Shown here: piece after piece, positions 7,285 to 15,957 of the stretch
Layout: every line of letters starts with the position of its first letter
Numbering within the stretch: position 1 is the first letter of the stretch
Notes under the pieces: generated by a model
Told to the model about the DNA's origin: nothing
Databases searched by the model: none
What the model saw: the letters and a program-made list of their open reading frames with translations, nothing else
Assembly: GCA_019751125.1 (NCBI GenBank)
Contig: JAIENU010000096.1
Location: 1-43,964 of the forward strand
Source: Burkholderiales bacterium
GTDB taxonomy: Bacteria; Pseudomonadota; Gammaproteobacteria; Burkholderiales; SG8-41
Reading direction: 5' to 3'
Length of the DNA stretch: 43,964 nucleotides
Position numbers and translations under genes: made by a program

Positions 7285-10092
7285 TTATTTACTCAATGCA
7301 GCCAGCACCTGACCGCCGCCGTAACTCGAGCGCGGCGTCAGTTCACCACCCTTCATCACCTTGACCGCGCAGTACTTGAATTCCGGAATCTTGCCGAAGG
7401 GATCCAGCGCCGCGTTGGTCAGCATGTTGGCCGCCGCCTCGTAGAACGCGAACGGAATGAACACCGAGCCGCGCGGCGTACCGTCGTCAGCGCGGGCATG
7501 CAGCGAAATGATGCCGCGCCGCGATTCAACGGTAAGTACGTCGCCACCTTTCGCGCCCAACGCATCAAGATCCAGCGGGTGCATCGACACCGTGGGTTCG
7601 GGCTCGATCGCATCAAGCACGCCGGCACGGCGCGTCATCGACCCGGTGTGCCAGTGTTCCAGCTGGCGACCGGTGATCAGCACAAACGGGAATTCACGGT
7701 CAGGCCGCTCGTTGGCCGGGATGATGTCCGCCGGCACAAATTTCGCGCGCCCCGTAGGCGTTGGAAATTTATCAATAAAAACAATGGGTTGTCCCGGATC
7801 CCCTTCCTCAAGGCAGGGGTAGGTGACGCTGCTTTCGCGTTCGAGGCGCTCCCAGGTGATGCCGGCGATGGAGTTCATCGCGAGGCGCATCTCGTTGAAC
7901 ACATCCTTCGGCCCGCCGTAGTTCCAGTCGAGGTCCAGCCGGCGCGCGATCTCCTGGATGATCCACAGATCGGGCTTCGCTTCACCCGGCGCATCCACGG
8001 CCTTGCGGCCGAGCTGCACCATGCGGTCGGTGTTGGTGACGGTGCCGTCCTTTTCCGGCCACACGGTGGCGGGCAGGATCACGTCGGCGTGGTAGCAGGT
8101 TTCGGTCAGGAAGATTTCCTGCACCACCAGCCAGTCGAGTTTGGCCAGGGCCTCCCGCGCGTGATTGGCATCCGGATCCGACATCGCCGGATTTTCGCCC
8201 ATCACATACATGCCGCGGATGTCACCGTCGAGGATCGCATGCACGATCTCGACCACGGTCAGGCCGGGTTTCGGATCGAGCTTGGTGTCCCACAGCTTCT
8301 CGAAACGCGCCAGCGCTTCGGGATTGTCGACCCGCTGATAATCCGGGAACACCATCGGAATCAGGCCGGAGTCGGACGCGCCCTGCACATTGTTCTGGCC
8401 GCGCAGCGGATGCAGGCCCGAGCCCGGCTTGCCGATCTGGCCGGTCATCAGGCACAACGCGATCAGGCAGCGCGCATTGTCGGTGCCGTGGATGTGCTGG
8501 GAAATACCCATGCCCCACAGGATCATCGAGGCCTTGGAGGTCGCGTAAAGCCGTGCAACCTCCTTGATGGTTTCGGCCGGAATGCCGCAGACCGGGGCCA
8601 TTGCCTCGGGGCTGTAGCCCTCTACATTTTTCTTCAGGTCTTCGTAACCGATGGTGCGCGACTGGATGAAGGCCTCGTCCACCAGCCCCTCATGGACGAT
8701 GACATGCATCATCGCATTGAGCAGCGCGACATCGGTGTCGGGCTTGAACTGCAGCGAATACGCGGCATGGCGCGACAGCTCATTGAGCCGCGGGTCGGCA
8801 TAGACCAGCTTGGCGCCATTCTTGACTGCATTCTTGATCCAGGTTGCCGCCACCGGGTGGTTGGACAGCGGATTGGCGCCGATCAGGAAAATCACCTCGG
8901 CGCGCGCCACGTCGTTGACCTGGTTCGACACCGCGCCGGAACTCACCGCCTCCATCAGCGCGGCCACACTCGAGGCATGGCACAGGCGCGTGCAGTGGTC
9001 GACGTTGTTGGAGCCGAAACCGGTGCGCACCAGCTTCTGGAACAGGTAGGCCTCTTCGTTGCTGCCCTTGGCCGAACCGAATCCCGCCAGCGCCTTGTTG
9101 CCATGCCGGTCGCGGATGGTTTTCAGCTTGCCTGCCGCCAGGTCCAGCGCCTCGTCCCAGCTCGCTTCGCGGAAATGTTCCAGCACATTGGCCGGATCCA
9201 TGACGAAGTCGGCATGCTTGGGTACGCCCGGCTTGCGGATCAGCGGCTTGGTCAGACGCTGCGGGTGGTGCGCATAATCAAACCCGTAACGGCCTTTCAC
9301 GCACAACCGGCCATGGTTCGACGGGCCATCGCGGCCATCGACCGAAACAATCTTGTTGTCCTTGACGTTGTAGGTCAGCTGGCAGCCGACGCCGCAGTAC
9401 GGGCATACCGAATGCACCTGCTTGTCCGGCTTGACCAGGCCGGCCTCGCGCGCCGGCATCAGCGCCCCGGTCGGGCAGGCCTGCACGCATTCGCCGCAGG
9501 CGACGCAGGTCGATTCGCCCATCGGGTCGCCGAGGTCGAACACGATGCTCGAATGGCTGCCGCGGAAGGCGTAACCGATGACGTCGTTGACCTGCTCTTC
9601 GCGGCAGGCACGTACGCAGCGCGTGCACTGGATGCAGGAGTCGAGGTTGACCGCGATGCCGTGGTGCGACAGATCCGCCGCCGGCTGGTGGCGCCGGGTG
9701 AAACGCGGCTTGCCGACCTGCAGCTTGCCGGCCCAGTGGTCGAGCTCGGAATTGCGGGTGTGGCGTTCCTCCGGCATGTCGGAGAGCAGCAGCTCCATCA
9801 CCATCTTCTGCGAGGCCACCGCACGCGCGCTGTTGGTGGTGACTTCCATGCCGGCCACCGGATTGCGGCAGCAGGAAGCCGCGAGCACGCGCTCGCCCTT
9901 GACCTCGACCACGCAGGCGCGGCAGTTGCCGTCGGGTCGCATGCCTTCCTTGTAGCAAAGGTGCGGAATCTCGACGCCATGGCGCTTGGCGGCCTGGATG
10001 ATGGTTTCACCGGCCTTGGCAACCACGCTGCTGCCGTTCAGCTTGAACTCGACCGGCATCGCCGACAGTTCGTCCTTGCTCATTGCGGTCAT
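7285..10092 (-). CDS. fdsA: NAD-dependent formate dehydrogenase, catalytic alpha subunit
   Basis: Molybdenum or tungsten bis-MGD enzyme subunit oxidising formate to CO2, 935 residues. Visible in order: a [2Fe-2S] domain (C46, C57, C60, C74 or C75), two ferredoxin-type [4Fe-4S] sites (C153-C156-C159-C163 and C196-C199-C202-C206), the oxidoreductase [4Fe-4S] site (C230, C233, C237, C264), and the metal-ligand Cys with catalytic His in RLCHASS (C371, H372). The C-terminal molydopterin-binding domain includes [17 protein letters not shown]. The ATG follows GGAGG by 7 bases. It lies 34 bases after the fused electron-transfer subunit. An AT-rich segment at 7770-7792 interrupts otherwise GC-rich codon use. 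Confidence 0.96.
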   Translation of the reverse strand: MTAMSKDELSAMPVEFKLNGSSVVAKAGETIIQAAKRHGVEIPHLCYKEGMRPDGNCRACVVEVKGERVLAASCCRNPVAGMEVTTNSARAVASQKMVMELLLSDMPEERHTRNSELDHWAGKLQVGKPRFTRRHQPAADLSHHGIAVNLDSCIQCTRCVRACREEQVNDVIGYAFRGSHSSIVFDLGDPMGESTCVACGECVQACPTGALMPAREAGLVKPDKQVHSVCPYCGVGCQLTYNVKDNKIVSVDGRDGPSNHGRLCVKGRYGFDYAHHPQRLTKPLIRKPGVPKHADFVMDPANVLEHFREASWDEALDLAAGKLKTIRDRHGNKALAGFGSAKGSNEEAYLFQKLVRTGFGSNNVDHCTRLCHASSVAALMEAVSSGAVSNQVNDVARAEVIFLIGANPLSNHPVAATWIKNAVKNGAKLVYADPRLNELSRHAAYSLQFKPDTDVALLNAMMHVIVHEGLVDEAFIQSRTIGYEDLKKNVEGYSPEAMAPVCGIPAETIKEVARLYATSKASMILWGMGISQHIHGTDNARCLIALCLMTGQIGKPGSGLHPLRGQNNVQGASDSGLIPMVFPDYQRVDNPEALARFEKLWDTKLDPKPGLTVVEIVHAILDGDIRGMYVMGENPAMSDPDANHAREALAKLDWLVVQEIFLTETCYHADVILPATVWPEKDGTVTNTDRMVQLGRKAVDAPGEAKPDLWIIQEIARRLDLDWNYGGPKDVFNEMRLAMNSIAGITWERLERESSVTYPCLEEGDPGQPIVFIDKFPTPTGRAKFVPADIIPANERPDREFPFVLITGRQLEHWHTGSMTRRAGVLDAIEPEPTVSMHPLDLDALGAKGGDVLTVESRRGIISLHARADDGTPRGSVFIPFAFYEAAANMLTNAALDPFGKIPEFKYCAVKVMKGGELTPRSSYGGGQVLAALSK
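7770..7792 (+). repeat. AT-rich IHF-like dispersed motif, copy 2, inside fdsA
   Basis: Reads CAATAAAAACAATGGGTTGT from 7773; it matches the IHF consensus with one mismatch. It falls in the fdsA reading frame, where it codes for PIVFIDKF with codons (ATT, GTT, TTT, ATT, GAT, AAA, TTT) unlike the surrounding GC-rich ones. Confidence 0.5.
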
Positions 10093-10126
10093 TGTTGTGC
10101 CTCCGGAGCGGCGGGACGGGCCCGCA

Positions 10127-11824
10127 CTACTCGACTTCCTTGGGGAAATACTTCATCACCGTACGGATCGGGTTCGGCGCCGCCTGGCCAAGTCCGCAGA
10201 TCGAGGCGTCGGCCATCGCACCTGACAGCTCCTCGAGCAGGCCGCGGTCCCACTGCTTTGCGTCCATCAGCTGCTGCGCCTTCGCCGTGCCGACGCGGCA
10301 GGGTGTGCACTGGCCGCAGGATTCCTCGGCGAAAAACTTCATCACATTGCTCGCCGCGCCGCGCGCGCTGTCACGATCCGAGAAAATGATCACCGCCGCC
10401 GAACCGATGAAACAGCCGTACGGATGCAATGTGTCGAAATCCAGCGGAATGTCACCCATCGTCGCCGGCAGGATGCCGCCCGAGGCGCCACCCGGCAGAT
10501 AGCCGTAGAACCGGTGGCCGGGCAGCATGCCGCCGCAATACTCCTCGATCAGTTCCTTCACCGTGATGCCGGCTGGTGCGAGATGCACGCCGGGCTTGTT
10601 GACACGGCCCGACACCGAGAACGAACGCAGGCCCTTGCGGCCGTTGCGGCCATGGCCGGCGAACCACTCGGCGCCCTTCTGCACGATGTCGCGCACCCAG
10701 TACAGGGTTTCCATGTTGTGCTCGAGTGTCGGGTGACCGAACAGGCCGACCTGGGCCACATACGGCGGGCGCAGCCGCGGCATGCCGCGCTTGCCTTCGA
10801 TCGATTCGATCATCGCGGATTCTTCGCCGCAGATGTACGCACCCGCGCCGCGGCGCAGGAAAATCGGTGGCAGCGGGCAGGGTGGATCGGCCTGCAGCGC
10901 CTTGATTTCCTTTTCAAGGATCGCGCGGATGCCGGCGTATTCGTCACGCAGATAGATATAGACCTCTGAAATCTGCGCCACCCAGGCCGCAACCACCACA
11001 CCCTCGAGAAAACGGTGCGGATCACGCTCCAGGTAATAACGGTCCTTGAAAGTGCCCGGCTCGCCCTCGTCGATGTTGACCGCCATCAGCCGCGGGCCTT
11101 TTTCGCCGCGTACGATGCGCCACTTGCGGCCGGTCGGAAAACCCGCGCCGCCCAGGCCGCGCAGCCCGGAGTTTTCCATGGTCTTGATCAGCGACTCGGC
11201 GTCACGTGTGCCATTGAGGCATTCGATTGCGAGGTCGTAACCGCCGGTCTTGCGGTATTCGGTGTAATTCACGTATTTGCCGGTCGCGCAATGCGTTTTT
11301 TTCGCGGCAACCAGCGGCTTCACCTTGTCGACGCTGGCCTGCGCCACCGGGTTCTGCCCGACCACGGCCACCGGGGCCTGGTCGCAGCGGCCCACGCAGG
11401 GCGCGGGGATCACGCGCACGCCATCACCCAGCGCCTTCTTCAGGTCCTGGATCAGCACATTCGCGCCGGACAGTTCGCAGGACAGCGAATCGCAGACGCG
11501 CACGGTCAGCGCCGGCGGGGGAGTCTGCCCTTCCTTCACCACGTCGAAGTGGTGGTAAAAGGTTGCCACTTCATAGACTTCCGTCATCGCCAGCTTCATT
11601 TCACGCGCCAGCGCGACGATGTGCGCAGCCGGAATGTGGCCGTAACGGTCCTGGATCAGATGCAGGTTCTCGATCAGCAGGTCGCGGCGGCGGGGATCAA
11701 TGCCGGTTTTGCGCTGCGCAGCCGCAAGCAGGGCCCGGACTTCACCCAGTGCTCCGGGCTCGACACTGCGGCCTTTCATGGCGCCGCGTGCACGCTTGCC
11801 GCGTTTAATGATGCCGCCTTCCAA
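10127..11824 (-). CDS. fdsB: Formate dehydrogenase FdsG-FdsB fusion (NuoE-like + NuoF-like, NADH-forming)
   Basis: Electron-transfer subunit passing electrons from FdsA to NAD+. The first ~155 residues are NuoE/FdsG-like: a helical bundle, then a thioredoxin fold with the [2Fe-2S] cysteines CDSLSC and CVGRC. The remainder is NuoF/FdsB-like, with GLRGLGGAGFPTGRKW (FMN/NAD entry), YICGEESAMIESIEG, and the [4Fe-4S] site ESCGQCTPCRVGT. In Cupriavidus-type operons fdsG and fdsB are separate genes, so this is a fusion or an expanded FdsB. I choose a TTG start at 11824 because AGGAGGA lies 6 bases upstream; a GTG at 11848 has no such site. No fdsC or fdsD follows. Confidence 0.9.
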   Translation of the reverse strand: MEGGIIKRGKRARGAMKGRSVEPGALGEVRALLAAAQRKTGIDPRRRDLLIENLHLIQDRYGHIPAAHIVALAREMKLAMTEVYEVATFYHHFDVVKEGQTPPPALTVRVCDSLSCELSGANVLIQDLKKALGDGVRVIPAPCVGRCDQAPVAVVGQNPVAQASVDKVKPLVAAKKTHCATGKYVNYTEYRKTGGYDLAIECLNGTRDAESLIKTMENSGLRGLGGAGFPTGRKWRIVRGEKGPRLMAVNIDEGEPGTFKDRYYLERDPHRFLEGVVVAAWVAQISEVYIYLRDEYAGIRAILEKEIKALQADPPCPLPPIFLRRGAGAYICGEESAMIESIEGKRGMPRLRPPYVAQVGLFGHPTLEHNMETLYWVRDIVQKGAEWFAGHGRNGRKGLRSFSVSGRVNKPGVHLAPAGITVKELIEEYCGGMLPGHRFYGYLPGGASGGILPATMGDIPLDFDTLHPYGCFIGSAAVIIFSDRDSARGAASNVMKFFAEESCGQCTPCRVGTAKAQQLMDAKQWDRGLLEELSGAMADASICGLGQAAPNPIRTVMKYFPKEVE

Positions 11825-11889
11825 AGTGACTCCTCCTGGGGCAATCACGGCCGGACCTTCTGGGCCCGGCCGCGTTGTTTACAGCGGTT

Positions 11890-12774
11890 TTACTTCAACA
11901 CCGACTTGAGCAGCTTGCCCATCTCCGCCGGATTTTTCGTGGTACGGATGCCGCACTCTTCCATCACCGACAGTTTTTCATCGGCCGTGCCCTTGCCGCC
12001 GGAAATGATCGCGCCGGCGTGGCCCATGCGTTTGCCCGGGGGCGCGGTGACGCCGGCGATGAAGCCGACGACCGGTTTTTTCATGTTGGCCTTGATCCAG
12101 CGCGCGCACTCTTCCTCGTTCGAGCCGCCGATCTCGCCGACCATGATCACCGCCTCGGTCTGCGGGTCGTCGTTGAACATCTTCATCACGTCAATATGCT
12201 TCAGGCCGTTCACCGGGTCGCCGCCGATGCCGACGCAGGACGACTGGCCGAGCCCGAGCTCCATCAGCTGGCCGACCGCTTCATAGGTCAGCGTGCCGGA
12301 GCGCGACACCACGCCGATCGGGCCCTTCTTGTGGATGTGGCCGGGCATGATGCCGATCTTGATTTCGTCGGGCGTGATCACGCCGGGGCAGTTCGGCCCG
12401 ATCAGGATGGTCTTGCTCTTGTTCTGCTCCATCTTGTATTTCAGGCGCACCATGTCACGCACCGGAATGCCTTCGGTGATGCAGATCACCAGATCCAGCT
12501 GCGCGTCCACGGCCTCCTCGATCGCCGCGGCGGCAAAGGGGGGCGGCACGTAGATCACCGACACGTTGGCGCCGGTCGAATCCTTCGCTTCACGCACCGA
12601 ATTGAAAATCGGAATGCCTTCGTAGCTCTGGCCGCCTTTTTTCGGGGTGACGCCGGCGACGTAGCAGTTCTTGCCGTTGGCGTATTCCTTGCCGGTCTTG
12701 GTATGGAACATGCCGGTCTTGCCGGTGATGCCCTGGGTCATCACGCGGGAGTTCTTGTCGATCAGGATGGACAT
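11890..12774 (-). CDS. sucD: Succinate-CoA ligase, alpha subunit
   Basis: TCA-cycle enzyme subunit binding CoA and carrying the phosphohistidine, 294 residues. Family motifs: CoA-binding N-terminus with [13 protein letters not shown] (residues 13-25), the [10 protein letters not shown] segment at 127-136, and the active-site His252 in [13 protein letters not shown]. The true start is ATG 12774, one base after the sucC stop, with AAGGGAAAG upstream in the end of sucC, which indicates translational coupling. A longer in-frame reading to 12900 runs into sucC and is not real. Confidence 0.97.
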   Translation of the reverse strand: MSILIDKNSRVMTQGITGKTGMFHTKTGKEYANGKNCYVAGVTPKKGGQSYEGIPIFNSVREAKDSTGANVSVIYVPPPFAAAAIEEAVDAQLDLVICITEGIPVRDMVRLKYKMEQNKSKTILIGPNCPGVITPDEIKIGIMPGHIHKKGPIGVVSRSGTLTYEAVGQLMELGLGQSSCVGIGGDPVNGLKHIDVMKMFNDDPQTEAVIMVGEIGGSNEEECARWIKANMKKPVVGFIAGVTAPPGKRMGHAGAIISGGKGTADEKLSVMEECGIRTTKNPAEMGKLLKSVLK

Positions 12775-12775
12775 A

Positions 12776-13945
12776 TCAGTTCTTTCCCTTCGCAGCCGCA
12801 ACGACCTTCTGCGCGGCGTCTGCCATGTTGTTGCCGGAAATGATCGGCAGCCCCGACTCCGCGAGGATCTTCTTGCCGAGTTCGACGTTGGTGCCTTCAA
12901 GGCGCACCACCAGCGGCACGCTCAGGCTGACCTGGCGCGCAGCGGCGACCACGCCCTGCGCGATCACGTCGCATTTCATGATGCCGCCGAAGATGTTGAC
13001 CAGGATCGCCTTCAGCTGCGGGTTGCGCAGCATGATCTTGAACGCTTCGGTGACCTTTTCCGCGGTGGCGCTGCCGCCGACGTCGAGGAAGTTGGCGGGT
13101 GCGCCGCCATAGAGCTTGATGATGTCCATCGACGCCATCGCGAGGCCGGCGCCGTTGACCAGGCAGCCGATGTTGCCGTCGAGCTGGATGTAGTTGAGGT
13201 CGTGTTTCGACGCCTCGACCTCGGCTGGATCCTCCTCGTCGAGGTCACGCAGCGCGACGATGTCGGGATGGCGGAACAGCGCGTTGTTGTCGAAGTCGAT
13301 CTTCGCATCCAGCGCGATCACCTTGCCGTCGCCGGTCAGGATCATCGGGTTGATTTCGGCCAGCGACGCATCTGTATCATCGAAGGCCTTGTACAGCGCC
13401 TGCAGGATCGCCCGCGCCTGGGAAACGGATGCGTCGGGCACGCCGATCTTGCGCGCCACGTCATCGGCCTCGCCGTCAAGCAGGCCCTTGACCGGATCGA
13501 TCACGACCTTGTGGATTTTTTCGGGGGTGTGCGCGGCGACTTCCTCAATGTCCATGCCGCCTTCACTGGATGCCATCAGCACCGCACGCTGGGTGCCACG
13601 ATCAATCACAAGACCGACATACAGTTCCTTCTTGATGTCCGCGCCCTCCTCGATCAGCAGGCGCCGCACCTTCTGCCCCTCAGGACCGGTCTGGTGGGTT
13701 TTCAGCTGCATGCCGAGAATTGCCGAGGCATGGGTTTTGACTTCAGCCGCCGACTTCGCGACCTTGACGCCACCGCCCTTGCCGCGACCGCCAGCGTGGA
13801 TCTGTGCCTTGACGACCCAGACGCTGCCGCCAAGTTTCTCCGCGGCCGCAACGGCTTCGTCCACCGTGAAACACGGTATGCCGCGCGGCGTGGTGACGCC
13901 GTATTTGCGCAGCAGCTCTTTCGCCTGATATTCGTGGATTTTCAT
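12776..13945 (-). CDS. sucC: Succinate-CoA ligase, beta subunit
   Basis: ATP-grasp subunit of succinyl-CoA synthetase, 389 residues, full length. It starts [16 protein letters not shown] and has the Gly-rich nucleotide loop [11 protein letters not shown] (about residues 52-62) and the subunit-interface segment [16 protein letters not shown] considered malate thiokinase (MtkA) because of the C1 genes downstream, but the sequence is the canonical betaproteobacterial SucC type. It is the first gene of the sucC-sucD-fdsGB-fdsA-fhs run on the minus strand. Confidence 0.97.
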   Translation of the reverse strand: MKIHEYQAKELLRKYGVTTPRGIPCFTVDEAVAAAEKLGGSVWVVKAQIHAGGRGKGGGVKVAKSAAEVKTHASAILGMQLKTHQTGPEGQKVRRLLIEEGADIKKELYVGLVIDRGTQRAVLMASSEGGMDIEEVAAHTPEKIHKVVIDPVKGLLDGEADDVARKIGVPDASVSQARAILQALYKAFDDTDASLAEINPMILTGDGKVIALDAKIDFDNNALFRHPDIVALRDLDEEDPAEVEASKHDLNYIQLDGNIGCLVNGAGLAMASMDIIKLYGGAPANFLDVGGSATAEKVTEAFKIMLRNPQLKAILVNIFGGIMKCDVIAQGVVAAARQVSLSVPLVVRLEGTNVELGKKILAESGLPIISGNNMADAAQKVVAAAKGKN

Positions 13946-14458
13946 GTGTTGTTCTGCGTGATTGACCCTGGTTGTGGAGGCAAGGCGTCACCGGGCCTGC
14001 GGGACGCCAATCTATTACAGCGAACTCCGCAGCGGCCTTGACCGCAGTCAATAAACTCACGATTGGATCCTGCTGAAACGCGAGTCGCGCGAGCGGACTG
14101 CTTTGATGCCTGCGGTCCGGATACGAAGGCCAGAAACAGGCATCTGAAGCAGGCCGGAAACAGGCAGACCGGAAACAGGGCTTGTGCCGCGCGGATGACA
14201 ACTGTGCGATGGCGGCATACACCGCCGGAAATTACAGGTCAGGCTGCTGCAAATTGCTGTGCAGCAAGTATATCAAAGCCCCCCTCTGCCGCTCGGCCCG
14301 CCGCCACTCGCGGCGATGTTTTCGAGCGCAAGACCTTCCGTGCACGTAAACCTGGACGGTGCCAATCGGCCTGCAGTCCATTTCATTGACTGAAGCCTAG
14401 TCGATGATCTGTCGCCGCTGTTATGATGTTGCTTCGCAGCAAGCAAAGGTCTTTGGGC
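13946..14458. other. Intergenic region upstream of sucC
   Basis: About 510 bases without a supportable gene. It should hold the sucC promoter and leader. Visible structure: three copies of a CCGGAAACAGG element (14130-14179), a TATACT hexamer on the minus strand near 14268 without a good -35, and short TTGCT/AGCAA hairpins near 14250 and 14429. Open frames crossing it lack ribosome sites. Confidence 0.55.
14130..14179 (-). repeat. Three short direct repeats in the sucC upstream region
   Basis: On the plus strand CCAGAAACAGG (14130-14140), CCGGAAACAGG (14154-14164) and CCGGAAACAGG (14169-14179); the starts are 24 and 15 bases apart. Position about 190-240 bases before the sucC ATG would suit regulator sites or a leader element. 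No protein is known to me for this motif. Confidence 0.4.
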
Positions 14459-14489
14459 AAAAAAAAGCGCAACCCCGTGGGGTTGCGCT
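14459..14489 (-). terminator. Strong intrinsic terminator of the small RNA
   Basis: An 11-bp perfect stem AGCGCAACCCC / GGGGTTGCGCT with a 2-base apex, followed on the minus strand by a run of T. It is oriented to end leftward transcription coming from 14555 and has no upstream protein gene to serve. Confidence 0.9.
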
Positions 14490-14555
14490 GAAGTTCCACC
14501 AAAGGAGGAGGTTTTGGAGGATGTGTGCCGATGTCTGTAGAAGACACCCAACACG
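14459..14555 (-). ncRNA. Small RNA with anti-Shine-Dalgarno loop (betaproteobacterial toxic sRNA / cuckoo-RNA type)
   Basis: A free-standing RNA gene of about 95 bases: promoter (14562-14589), first hairpin TGTCT-TCTAC-AGACA (14546-14532), a second hairpin CCAAA-ACCTCCTCC-TTTGG (14517-14499) and a strong terminator. The second loop is the exact complement of a ribosome binding site, and another UCCUCC lies just before it. Alphaproteobacterial CcsR/cuckoo RNAs and the Rfam family named Betaproteobacteria toxic small RNA share this design (from memory). The role is likely global titration of mRNA or ribosome contacts under stress; that is inference. The AAGGAGGAGG seen on the plus strand is the complement of this loop, not a ribosome site. 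Confidence 0.85.
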
Positions 14556-14561
14556 GTTCCC

Positions 14562-14589
14562 ATTCTGCCAGTACTCCCCGCCCAGTCAA
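14562..14589 (-). promoter_or_regulatory. Promoter of the anti-SD small RNA
   Basis: On the minus strand: TTGACT (14589-14584), 16-base spacer ending in TGG, then CAGAAT (14567-14562), an extended -10. The predicted start is near 14555, which gives the RNA of about 95 bases. Confidence 0.65.
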
Positions 14590-14806
14590 GCAATTTTGCT
14601 GCTCCGCAAAATACATTTTATCGTGGCTGTATTGAGAAAAACTTAATCGAAGCCTTGGCCATGGCCGAACTGTGAACCAGTTCACACCACCAGACTCCAC
14701 CAACCGGATTTGACCGCCGCAAATCCCTTTTTACGTGGTACATCAAGGGGGCTGATTCAGGCCAGAGCGGCCATGCAGCCCGCAACAAGCCCACCCGGAG
14801 GACAAC
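14590..14806. other. Intergenic region between the sRNA promoter and the CapA-like gene
   Basis: No gene seen. It contains a perfect 7-bp inverted repeat (14671-14686), the 10-base palindrome GGCCATGGCC (14657-14666), and at the right end the GGAGG ribosome site of the CapA-like gene. Confidence 0.5.
14671..14686. promoter_or_regulatory. Palindromic candidate operator
   Basis: TGTGAAC-CA-GTTCACA is a perfect 7+7 inverted repeat, 120 bases before the CapA-like start and about 80 bases behind the small RNA promoter. It has the form of a dimeric repressor site. The protein is unknown. Confidence 0.4.
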
Positions 14807-15850
14807 TTGGCAAGCCAGAAGCTGATGTTTACCGGTGACGTCAACCTGATGAATGTCACCGATCCCTCGCGGCCTTTCGCCCGCGTCATTGATACCCTGC
14901 ACAGCGCCGATCTGCTGTTCGGCAATCTTGAATGCTGCTTCTACCAGCCCGACGGCGCCCGCTCGCTGGGTGATGAAGGTTTTTACGCGGCGCCTGCCGC
15001 CGGCCGTGCACTGCAGCTCGCCGGTTATGCCGCGATCGGCAATGCCAACAACGTCAACTACGGTGATGCAGCGATCCGCTCATCTCTCGCCGAGCTGCGT
15101 GCGCTGGGCATACCGAGCACCGGCGCCGGACTGAACCGCAGCGAAGCACGCGCACCGGTGATCGTCGAGCGCAACGGTGTGCGTTACGGCTTCCTGCAAC
15201 GCACTTCCGTTTACTGGCCGACCAACCATGAAGCCGGCGAACACAGCAGCGGCGTCGCCGCGCTGCGCGGCCACACCGCCTACCAGCTGCCGTTGCACAA
15301 GACCCGCGTCGAAATGCCGCCGGCAAACCGCCCCGGCGTACCGCCGATCATCGTCACCTGGACCGATGCGAAATACCTCGCTGAATACCTGGCGGAAATC
15401 CGCGCATTGCGCGAGAAGGTCGATGTGCTGGTGGCTTCACAGCACTGGGGCCTGCACGAGGAAGTGCTCGACTACATGCCCGAGATCGCGCACGCGGTGA
15501 TTGATGCCGGCGCCGACGTGGTGATCGGCCACGGCCCGCACTACTCGCTGCCGGTTGAACTCTACAAGGGCAAGCCGGTGTTCTACGGCCTCGGCAGCTT
15601 TTCCTTCCACACCGGCCACGGCGGGCGCAAACACGGCGACTGGGTGGGCATGCTGGCGCGGGTGGAGATGGATGGCCGCACATGCAAACGCGCCGCTTTC
15701 GAATTCGTGCGCCACAACGACGCCAACGAAACGGTGATCTGCGACCTGACCCGGGAACAGGCCACACTGGAGGCCCTGCGCACACGCAGCGCCGCCTTCA
15801 GCACCACCATTGAATCCGAAGGCAACCAGGCGGTGCTGCGCGCGAAGTGA
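14807..15850 (+). CDS. CapA-family metallophosphoesterase-like protein
   Basis: 347 residues of the CapA/PGA_cap fold, which is related to calcineurin-type metallophosphoesterases. The metal-site motif MFTGDVNLM (residues 7-15) and NLE (about 41-43) are present, as are the later ASQHWG and VIGHGPH segments, which supply further His ligands, and FYGLGSFSFHTG. There is no signal peptide or membrane anchor, unlike PgsA/CapA of capsule systems, so a cytosolic phosphatase role fits better. Start is TTG 14807, with GGAGG upstream. No capsule genes are nearby. Name by family only. Confidence 0.85.
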   Translation: MASQKLMFTGDVNLMNVTDPSRPFARVIDTLHSADLLFGNLECCFYQPDGARSLGDEGFYAAPAAGRALQLAGYAAIGNANNVNYGDAAIRSSLAELRALGIPSTGAGLNRSEARAPVIVERNGVRYGFLQRTSVYWPTNHEAGEHSSGVAALRGHTAYQLPLHKTRVEMPPANRPGVPPIIVTWTDAKYLAEYLAEIRALREKVDVLVASQHWGLHEEVLDYMPEIAHAVIDAGADVVIGHGPHYSLPVELYKGKPVFYGLGSFSFHTGHGGRKHGDWVGMLARVEMDGRTCKRAAFEFVRHNDANETVICDLTREQATLEALRTRSAAFSTTIESEGNQAVLRAK

Positions 15851-15908
15851 GCATCACCTCGCACATAAGCCATTGTTTTAATTAATAAAATTAAATTCCA
15901 GTATTGAC

Positions 15909-15944
15909 AAAAAACAGGCCGCCCATCAGGCGGCCCTGTTTTTT
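15909..15944. terminator. Bidirectional terminator between convergent genes
   Basis: AAAAAACAGG-CCGCC / GGCGG-CCCTGTTTTTT, a GC-rich stem with one bulged base and flanking A and T runs, so it works in both directions. It separates the CapA-like gene (plus) from the enolase-superfamily gene (minus). Confidence 0.9.
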
Positions 15945-15957
15945 GCAGCGGGGCAAA

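Noticed and set aside
7498..10389. 963-residue open frame on the plus strand
   Set aside because: Exact antisense of fdsA; long mirror frames are common in GC-rich genes. The composition is His/Arg/Gly-rich and shows no domain or ribosome site.
11890..13945. sucCD as malate thiokinase (mtkAB) of the serine cycle
   Set aside because: The formate genes made this worth testing, but both proteins have canonical betaproteobacterial SucC/SucD sequence and no serine-cycle genes are in view.
14501..14511. AAAGGAGGAGG as a ribosome binding site on the plus strand
   Set aside because: No start codon with a plausible frame follows. It is the complement of the anti-SD loop of the minus-strand small RNA.
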